Assembly: GCF_024494645.1 (NCBI RefSeq)
Contig: NZ_JANHDJ010000003.1
Span: 310,001-374,000, forward strand
Direction: 5' to 3'
DNA: 64,000 bases
From: Halohasta litorea
GTDB lineage: Archaea; Halobacteriota; Halobacteria; Halobacteriales; Haloferacaceae
Part shown: positions 58,475 to 64,000 of the stretch, in pieces
How the letters are laid out: the number at the start of each line of letters is the position of its first letter
Position numbering within the stretch: the stretch's first letter is position 1
Made by a program: the position numbers and the translations under genes
Notes under the pieces: model-generated
Told to the model about the DNA's origin: nothing
The model's database searches: none
Seen by the model: the letters and a program-made list of their open reading frames with translations, nothing else

Positions 58475-58954
58475 TTATTCGCCGTCTTCTTCGCCCTGCA
58501 TCGCCTGCATCTGCTGCATCTGCTGTTGCTGCATGCGCTGCTGGATCGCTTGGGCCTGCTCTTCGAGGGTGTCGGCTTCCTCTTCGAGCTCGTCGATCTC
58601 GCTTTCGAGCTCGTCGACTTCCTCGGAGATGGCGTCCTGTTTGAGTCGCAGCGAGTCGATGGCGGTGTCCTGGTCCTGCTCGGCCGCGTAGCCGCCGCCG
58701 AGGCTGACGATGACCTCGTCGATGTCCTGGACTTCCGCGCGGAGGTAGGCGTCGCCACCGAGGGGAACCTGGACCGTCGAGCCACTGTCGAGGGTTTCGA
58801 GGGCTTCGATTGCCTCGTCGATCTCGGAGCTTTCGGTCGTGAGTTCGGCGATCTCCTCGTTGAGCTCGGCGATCTCGCCGTCGAGGGCTTCGAGCTGCTG
58901 TTGGAGCTGCTGGAGCTGCTGGCCGCCGCCACCGCTTGCGCCGCCGCCCATCAT
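58475..58954 (-). CDS. pfdA: Prefoldin alpha subunit
   Basis: 159 residues: a glycine-rich start (MMGGGASGGGG), a coiled coil (LQQLQQQLEALDGEIAELNE), the beta-hairpin centre VQVPLGGDAYLRAEVQDIDEVIVSLGGGYAAE, seen as TVQVPLGGDAYLRAEV, and a second coiled coil, then a Gln/Met-rich tail (QRMQQQQMQQMQAMQ). With prefoldin beta it forms a hexameric holdase delivering proteins to the thermosome. Its start overlaps the L18Ae stop by 4 nt. Confidence 0.95.
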   Translation of the reverse strand: MMGGGASGGGGQQLQQLQQQLEALDGEIAELNEEIAELTTESSEIDEAIEALETLDSGSTVQVPLGGDAYLRAEVQDIDEVIVSLGGGYAAEQDQDTAIDSLRLKQDAISEEVDELESEIDELEEEADTLEEQAQAIQQRMQQQQMQQMQAMQGEEDGE

Positions 58955-59127
58955 GCTGCGACGACCTCCTCGATCGTGACCTGTGTGCGTTTGAGGCCGT
59001 GTTCGCTGCCGAACTGCGAGAGGATGTGCTCGCGTGCAACGTTCTCGTTGACCGCCTCGATATCCTTTGAGAAAGATCTCGGGCCATCTCGGCCGTCGAA
59101 CTGACCACTAATAGTGAACTGACTCAT
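58951..59127 (-). CDS. 50S ribosomal protein L18Ae (LX)
   Basis: 58 residues from the ATG at 59127 (MSQFTISGQFDGRDGPRSFS). It contains AVNENVAREHILSQFGSEHGLKR, noted as NVAREHILSQFGSEHG, characteristic of the small archaeal L18a/LX protein of the large ribosomal subunit. It is downstream of eIF6 and coupled to prefoldin alpha. Confidence 0.95.
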   Translation of the reverse strand: MSQFTISGQFDGRDGPRSFSKDIEAVNENVAREHILSQFGSEHGLKRTQVTIEEVVAA

Positions 59128-59304
59128 ACCCACACGGTCGGGTAGCGACGGGGAAGTATCTTCCTACTCAGGGATGGTGTGGGAGCCAACCGCGCGAGGG
59201 GGAGCTGAGTCGACAGAAACGGCCGCAGCGGCCGAGACAACCGACTCAGCAGGCAGTCGACGGTAAGGGAAAGACGGAAAAGCGGTTCAGTCGAGAAAGC
59301 CGGT

Positions 59305-59970
59305 TCAGTCGAGGAAACCGAGGGTGTCCTCGATCCGACCCAGCTCCGGGCCGGTCGTGTCTTCGCCGACGAGATAGCTCTCGTCGTTGGCGACGAGCCC
59401 CGAACCGAGCAGGGGGGTCCCGTAGTTGATCGTCCCCAGATCGGCGTAGACGTCGAGATGGTCCTCCAGGGTTTCGAGTTCGGACTCGCTGGCCTGCGGG
59501 TGACAGAGCACGCCGGTGTTGTTGGCGACTGCCGCGGTGCCGACCGTGTTGACCCCGCCGAGATCGCCGCGGAGAACGGGCACGTCGAGGGCGTCCTTGA
59601 CGGCCTGGACGGCCTCCCGCGTGAGGTCCGGGTGGACGTACGCACCGTAATCGTTCGCAAGGACGACGTTTCCGGCCGCATTGATCTTGCCGGGGAGTTC
59701 GACGACCGGCCCGTCGACGACATCGGCGATGCGGTCGGTCTCCCGGTCTGTGACCCGGTTGGAGACGAGCACACCGTTTTCGTTGCCCACAGCGAGCGAG
59801 CCGACCGTGCCGGAGCCGCCGACGGTCGTTGCCACTGGCTCGACGCCGAGTTCGTCGGCCATCGAGTCGATCTGCTCGTCGTCGACGTCGTGGCGGACCA
59901 GGAGACACTCGGGCGTCGCGCGAGCGAACACACCGACGTACGAGGAGCCAGCGACTGAAAGGCGAAGCAC
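59305..59970 (-). CDS. eif6: Translation initiation factor 6 (aIF6)
   Basis: 221 residues from a GTG start. The pentein-fold repeats are visible as [36 protein letters not shown] and [20 protein letters not shown]. The factor binds the 50S subunit and blocks premature joining with 30S. Release in eukaryotes involves SBDS, encoded at 2026-2751. It follows L31e in the operon. Confidence 0.97.
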   Translation of the reverse strand: MLRLSVAGSSYVGVFARATPECLLVRHDVDDEQIDSMADELGVEPVATTVGGSGTVGSLAVGNENGVLVSNRVTDRETDRIADVVDGPVVELPGKINAAGNVVLANDYGAYVHPDLTREAVQAVKDALDVPVLRGDLGGVNTVGTAAVANNTGVLCHPQASESELETLEDHLDVYADLGTINYGTPLLGSGLVANDESYLVGEDTTGPELGRIEDTLGFLD

Positions 59971-59973
59971 GTG

Positions 59974-60249
59974 TTAGGCGACTTCGGCTTCGACGATCGC
60001 TTCGTCGTCCTCAACGAAGCGGGCCGCGCGAACGCGGATCTTCGACGGCGGGTTCTGTCGGCCGCGCTCCCAGACTTTCTCGTTGATCGAAGGGTCCAGT
60101 CGGACCTCCTCACCCTCGACGTTGAAGTGCTGGGAGAGGTGGTCGCGGATGATCGTCATCGCGCGGTCGGCACGCTCCTGGGTGGCGACCTTGCGAACGT
60201 CTCGGAGCGGGATCGTTACGACGCGTTCTTCGAAATCACTCGTACTCAT
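59974..60249 (-). CDS. rpl31e: 50S ribosomal protein L31e
   Basis: 91 residues, family length. RVVTIPLRDVRKVATQERADRAM and VEGEEVRLDPSINEKVWERG, noted as RLDPSINEKVWERGRQNPP, are typical of L31e. It is encoded 2 nt after L39e and 3 nt before eIF6. Confidence 0.97.
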   Translation of the reverse strand: MSTSDFEERVVTIPLRDVRKVATQERADRAMTIIRDHLSQHFNVEGEEVRLDPSINEKVWERGRQNPPSKIRVRAARFVEDDEAIVEAEVA

Positions 60250-60251
60250 TG

Positions 60252-60404
60252 TTACTCGTCAGTGTTGCTGCGCCGCCAGTTCCGGCGTTTGGGGTTTCGG
60301 GAAACCTGCATATCCGTCTTCATCATGACCCACATCGGGACACGCGTGTTCTGCCGTTCGTGTTTCGCAAGCCGCTTTTTCTGCGCCTTCGTCTTCTTAC
60401 CCAT
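60252..60404 (-). CDS. rpl39e: 50S ribosomal protein L39e
   Basis: 50 residues from the ATG at 60404: [19 protein letters not shown] at the start and [15 protein letters not shown] at the end, a near-perfect L39e. It lines the peptide exit tunnel. It is the first gene of the operon L39e-L31e-eIF6-L18Ae-prefoldin-FtsY. Confidence 0.97.
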   Translation of the reverse strand: MGKKTKAQKKRLAKHERQNTRVPMWVMMKTDMQVSRNPKRRNWRRSNTDE

Positions 60405-60479
60405 AGTAGCATACCCTCTTACTCCGCGGCTTAAAATCCTGTCCATCCCGTACGGGGGTTAGGCAAGCGAATTGAGGAG

Positions 60480-62459
60480 TCAGAACTTCTCTAACAAGGA
60501 TTCGTAAAAGCTCGCATCGCTGGCTTCGCCAGCCAGCTTTTCGACGATCAACTCCGGCGTCGATCGCGCTAGGTGATCCTTCACTGGCGAGCGGTCGACC
60601 TGCAGTTCGCCATCCACGAGGCCGACAGCCTGAATCCCGTCGACGGCCACCGGTACGTCGGCAGCCGCCCGTATCTGGTCGGCGAGATGTGAGACGAAGA
60701 CCGCGGTTGCGCCCTGGGTGTCGAGAGCCTCCAGGATACCCGCAATAATTTTCGCGCTCGCGCCGGGTTCGGTGATCGACTCCAACTCATCGACCAGCAC
60801 GAGCCGCCCGTCGGCCCCCGAAATCAGGTCGCCGAACTCCTGGAGCGTGCTCTCGAAGGCCCCCGCATCCAGCGTCCCCTGCGATTTGGCGTAGTAGTGC
60901 AGCTCGGTGAACCGCTGGAGCCGAACCGACTCGGCGGGCACCGGCAGTCCCATATGTGCGAGGATGACCACCAACCCGACGAGATCCAGCAGCGAGGTCT
61001 TCCCGCCGGAGTTGACGCCCGACAGCAGGGTGACGCCCTCGACGCCGTAGTCGACCGGGTCGACGTGCTGGAAATCGACATCGAGGAGCGGCGACCGACC
61101 AGCCCGAATCTCGAAGCCCGTCTCGGGGTCGCCGAACTCCGGCATGACGCAGTCGAAATCAGTGGCGAAACGAGCGATCGCCAGTTCCACGTCGAGTTCA
61201 AGGGCGTTGCGGACGAGCTGGTCGACCGGCTCCCGGAGCTCGGCGAGATCGGCGGCCAGCTCGCTTTTCAAGGTCGAGGCCCGTCGGTCGCGGGCGGCGG
61301 TGAGTTCGTTTTTAAGTCGGGAGACGGCGTCTTCGCGCCGACTGATGGGGAAAGTCGGATCGCCACCGAAGATCCGGTCTGCGAGTTCACCCTCCTCAGG
61401 AGCCAGCGAAAGGCTGTCTCTGAGATGTGTTCGCGCCTTTTTAAGTGCGGTTTCGAAATCCTCGTCGAGTTCACGAGCGAGCAGAGAGTCGACGCGGGCT
61501 CCCTGTTCGACTAAGGAGAGGAAGTCCTGGCCCTCGATGGTGACGTTGCGTTCCTTGATCGCATCCCGCAGGTGGTCGTTGGCGACCGACTCGGCGGTGC
61601 CGACCGCCGCGTCCAGATCGTCGACCGCCACTTCCAGTCGGCGGAGTTCCTCGTCGCCGACGATGGTGCCGTCGTCGTCGACGCGGTCGAGGCCGTTTAT
61701 AAGTGTATCCAGCTCACAGGGCGGCTCCAGCCCGGCGAGTCGGTGGACCTCGGCGGCCGCCAAAATCGGCTCGCGGTTGGTCGCGAAAAACGACAGCAGG
61801 CGCTCGGGGACGACGGTTTCGGGTTCCTCAAGCGCATTAGGGAGGATTCGCACATCGCCGTCGATATCGATCCCGGCGAACGATTCGTCCAGGACGAAGA
61901 CAGTGGCGTAGGAACGGGCCAACTCGTCGATGTCGCGGGCGTCGTCGACGACCTCCGCCGACAGCTCCGGCATTCGGTTTTTGGCTTTGGCGTACTGCTC
62001 GGCGTCGGCGGTCGCCAAACACCGATCCCGAACCCGGAGCCCCGACGGCTCGGCCAGCGGATCGACGCCGCCGAGGGCATCGAGCACGTCGGAGTCGGGG
62101 TCGCGGGACAGGGCGCGGTCGACCAACTGGTGGACCTCCTGGATGCGGGACGCACAGGGGCTGGGGTACAGCGTTTCGAGCCGTTTTTCGGCGTACTGCG
62201 TGACAGCCCGCTCCTGGAGCAGCGACAACGCGTCGTCGTACAGCGATTTTGCGCGGTCGGTGGCCAGAAAGCCGCCGGGGTCGTCGTGGCGGCGCTGGAT
62301 CGCCCCGCGGGCGATGGCGGCCGCCCGCCCCTCGGTGATGCCGGGGGCCGACGCGATCGTCAGTACGTCGCCGGATTCGAGGGCGGCCTCGGGGGCCTCG
62401 AGCTCGGCGAGCGCCGCGGCCGTCTTCCCGCCGACACCGGGAATCGATTCGAACTCCAT
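60480..62459 (-). CDS. MutS-family ATPase with helix-hairpin-helix N-terminus
   Basis: 659 residues. The N-terminus has a helix-hairpin-helix pair (SIPGVGGKTAAALAELE and ASAPGITEGRAAAIARG). A long helical lever/clamp region follows. The C-terminal ATPase has Walker A TLLSGVNSGGKTSLLDLVGL, Walker B GRLVLVDELESITEPG and the signature ATAVFVSHLADQI. It lacks the mismatch-recognition domain I and the Smr nuclease of MutS2, and corresponds to the archaeal MutS-related group. It probably acts on branched or recombining DNA; the exact role is unknown. Confidence 0.88.
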   Translation of the reverse strand: MEFESIPGVGGKTAAALAELEAPEAALESGDVLTIASAPGITEGRAAAIARGAIQRRHDDPGGFLATDRAKSLYDDALSLLQERAVTQYAEKRLETLYPSPCASRIQEVHQLVDRALSRDPDSDVLDALGGVDPLAEPSGLRVRDRCLATADAEQYAKAKNRMPELSAEVVDDARDIDELARSYATVFVLDESFAGIDIDGDVRILPNALEEPETVVPERLLSFFATNREPILAAAEVHRLAGLEPPCELDTLINGLDRVDDDGTIVGDEELRRLEVAVDDLDAAVGTAESVANDHLRDAIKERNVTIEGQDFLSLVEQGARVDSLLARELDEDFETALKKARTHLRDSLSLAPEEGELADRIFGGDPTFPISRREDAVSRLKNELTAARDRRASTLKSELAADLAELREPVDQLVRNALELDVELAIARFATDFDCVMPEFGDPETGFEIRAGRSPLLDVDFQHVDPVDYGVEGVTLLSGVNSGGKTSLLDLVGLVVILAHMGLPVPAESVRLQRFTELHYYAKSQGTLDAGAFESTLQEFGDLISGADGRLVLVDELESITEPGASAKIIAGILEALDTQGATAVFVSHLADQIRAAADVPVAVDGIQAVGLVDGELQVDRSPVKDHLARSTPELIVEKLAGEASDASFYESLLEKF

Positions 62460-62568
62460 TCGCCTGCGGGTCTCTCGGGGAATGACTAAAGGCTGCGGGT
62501 GGGGTCAAAAGCCGGTCGACACACCCGATGAACAACGGCCTTTTGGCTCGGCAGGCCAATCGACGGCT

Positions 62569-63426
62569 ATGACTCCCAGCCACAAAGCCGCGGCCCTCCG
62601 AGATGATCTCGCCGACTGCGACGGCGTCCTCGTCGCCTTTTCGGGCGGCGTCGACTCGGCGGTCGTCGCGACGCTGGCCCACGAGGCGCTGGGCGACCGG
62701 GCAGTCGCCTGTACGGCCAGAAGCGAGACGCTTCCGGCGGCCGAACTCGACGAGGCGACCCGTGTGGCCGAGGAGATCGGGATTCGCCACGAACTCGTCG
62801 AATTCTCCGAGCTCGATAATCCCGACTTCGTCGAAAACAGCGGCGACCGCTGCTATCACTGCCGAACGATGCGGCTCGGCAAAATGTACGAAACGGCCCA
62901 AGAGCTCGGTATCGAGACCGTCTGCGACGGGACCAACGCCTCCGATCCAGGAGAGGGCCACCGCCCCGGCCTCCAGGCCGTCGAGGAGCTGTCGGTGCGC
63001 TCGCCGCTGCTCGACCACGACATCACGAAAGAGGAGGTCCGGGCGATCGCCGACGACCGCGGGCTGTCGGTCGCCGACAAACCCTCGATGGCCTGTCTTT
63101 CCTCGCGGATTCCGACCGGACTCGAAGTCACCGAAGCCAAACTCACCAGAGTCGAAAAGGCCGAACGGGTGCTCCGAACGTGGGGCTTCGAGCAGTTCCG
63201 GGTCCGGGACCACGACGGCCTCGCCCGAATCGAGGTCGCCCCCGAAGAGCTGGATGCCGCCCTCGACGCCGAGTTCGCCCGGGCGGCCCGCGACCACCTC
63301 TCGGATCTCGGTTTCGATCACGTCACCCTCGACCTGCACGGCTACCGGACCGGCAGTGTGAGCCCCGCCAGTGACAGTGATGCGGTCGACGACGATCTTC
63401 TAACGCAGCAGTATCCCTCGACGTAG
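62569..63426 (+). CDS. larE: LarE-type ATP-dependent sulfur transferase
   Basis: 285 residues from the ATG at 62569, the family length; the open frame extends far upstream only as antisense of the MutS gene. The PP-loop is VAFSGGVDSAVVATLA; CYHCRTMRLGKMYE, DGTNASDPGEGHRPGLQA and SMACLSSRIPTG are LarE hallmarks. LarE adenylates and sulfurates the pyridinium precursor of the nickel-pincer cofactor. The CxxC and the third Cys in ACLSSR suit the type that carries a [4Fe-4S] cluster rather than sacrificing its own Cys. No larB or larC is adjacent, so another sulfur-transfer role is possible. Confidence 0.88.
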   Translation: MTPSHKAAALRDDLADCDGVLVAFSGGVDSAVVATLAHEALGDRAVACTARSETLPAAELDEATRVAEEIGIRHELVEFSELDNPDFVENSGDRCYHCRTMRLGKMYETAQELGIETVCDGTNASDPGEGHRPGLQAVEELSVRSPLLDHDITKEEVRAIADDRGLSVADKPSMACLSSRIPTGLEVTEAKLTRVEKAERVLRTWGFEQFRVRDHDGLARIEVAPEELDAALDAEFARAARDHLSDLGFDHVTLDLHGYRTGSVSPASDSDAVDDDLLTQQYPST

Positions 63427-63503
63427 GGACGCCACGTCGAGGGCCGGTGTCAGTCCCGGCGGCAGGTCGTAACGCTTGCCTTCCCACCGCACCGAGAAGC
63501 GAT

Positions 63504-63758
63504 ATGGCGATTCCAGTCGAAGTGAAGATCTACTCCCGGGCCGACTGCCATCTCTGCGAGGAAGCGAAAGCGACCATCGAAGCGGTCGCCGAGGAGGTCG
63601 ACACCCCTGTTACGATCAAAGAGGTCGATGTCGACGAAGACGAGACGCTCCGGGCGGAGTACGGCGAGCGCGTCCCCTACGTCTTCGTCGACGGCTGGCC
63701 CGCTTTTAAATACGAAGTCGACGCCGACGGGTTGCGTCGACAGTTAGAGAACCCATAA
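63504..63758 (+). CDS. Glutaredoxin-like thiol-disulfide protein
   Basis: 84 residues from the ATG at 63504. VKIYSRADCHLCEEAKATIE contains the redox CHLC motif (Cys15, Cys18); later RVPYVFVDGWPAFKYEVD supplies the cis-proline and the second half of the glutaredoxin/DUF836-like fold. It probably reduces protein disulfides or glutathionyl-like mixed disulfides. Confidence 0.9.
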   Translation: MAIPVEVKIYSRADCHLCEEAKATIEAVAEEVDTPVTIKEVDVDEDETLRAEYGERVPYVFVDGWPAFKYEVDADGLRRQLENP

Positions 63759-63919
63759 TGCCGACAGCGTACCGCCTATATTCCAGTAGTCTTTGCTTAC
63801 GTGCCGAGATGGAGGCCACACAACGCGCCGTTCGGTTGTTCACGGACCGAACAGTCACGAAATCCGATTTCGCATCGCCGGTCACCGGCGAGACCTCAGC
63901 CGCCGAAAGCGGTTGGTAA
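63758..63919 (+). CDS. Possible small protein after the glutaredoxin gene
   Basis: An ATG overlaps the TAA of the glutaredoxin gene (TAATG) and opens a 53-residue frame ending AAESGW. It has no recognisable motif and the base composition does not argue strongly for coding. The last 80 bases of the window hold an ATG at 63953 that could begin a gene cut off by the window end. Confidence 0.25.
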   Translation: MPTAYRLYSSSLCLRAEMEATQRAVRLFTDRTVTKSDFASPVTGETSAAESGW

Positions 63920-64000
63920 CAAAACGATCCGTTCGAGAACTCGTACAGAGGAATGGATGGGACACACCGACAGCCGACAGGGGAATATCAGGTCAGACCC

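Noticed and set aside
57197-59104. 635-residue plus-strand frame opposite FtsY and prefoldin
   Set aside because: Leu/Val/Gly-rich translation that mirrors the acidic repeats of FtsY; both real genes have diagnostic motifs on the minus strand.
1-64000. CRISPR array
   Set aside because: No regularly spaced direct repeats of 25-40 bp with unique spacers are visible, and no cas gene is present.

Overview
The window is chromosomal DNA of a halophilic archaeon (class Halobacteria). GC content is high, proteins are strongly acidic, and many genes have a TATA-like box about 25-30 nt before the start codon, as expected for leaderless transcripts. The gene set is archaeal: SBDS, eIF6, L39e, L31e, L18Ae, prefoldin alpha, SRP54/FtsY, a HalX response regulator, a CTAG-type DNA methylase and a UPF0200/UPF0201 pair.

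Left part (1-18.2 kb): metabolic and housekeeping genes. These include a short GlpA-like oxidoreductase, SBDS, HflX, an amidohydrolase plus MIP18-type pair of the kind found in bacterial propane monooxygenase operons, a CobW-family GTPase, a divergent citrate synthase, a formaldehyde/alcohol dehydrogenase, MoaC, the bifunctional NAD(P)HX repair enzyme, a soluble chemotaxis-type transducer, an epimerase, tRNA-Thr(GGT) and NadE.

Centre (18.4-39.0 kb): an almost complete contractile injection system (CIS; phage-tail-like, Afp/PVC relative) on the minus strand. From 5' to 3' it encodes a tail-terminator protein (DUF4255/Pvc16-like), a 1515-residue basic disordered protein, a LysM baseplate protein, hub (gpD-like), spike (gpV-like), PAAR tip, gp25-like protein, two baseplate-J-like proteins, a tail protein I with a repeat-rich N-terminus, a fibre-like protein, sheath, tube 1, a 53-residue protein, a tail-assembly chaperone, a DUF6760-type protein (apparently started from CTG) and tube 2. 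No AAA+ ATPase or recognisable toxin is present. Two membrane-protein genes diverge from its upstream end and could be related to anchoring, which is conjecture. This locus is the main find.

Right-centre (42.8-48.8 kb): a small integrated replicon inserted at the 3' end of tRNA-Arg(TCT). It carries a tyrosine integrase, an HUH rolling-circle-type Rep, four cysteine-rich microproteins, a winged-helix regulator, a small membrane protein, three degenerate direct repeats and a hairpin-rich segment that could be its replication origin. Copies of a 14-15 bp att sequence lie at both ends, with two tandem copies at the left end.

Right part (48.9-64 kb): core information-processing genes. These are UPF0200/UPF0201, a nucleoside-recognition-domain membrane protein, YjbQ, SurE, SRP54, a two-component pair with a DICT protein, the operon L39e-L31e-eIF6-L18Ae-prefoldin-FtsY, a MutS-family ATPase, LarE and a glutaredoxin-like protein.
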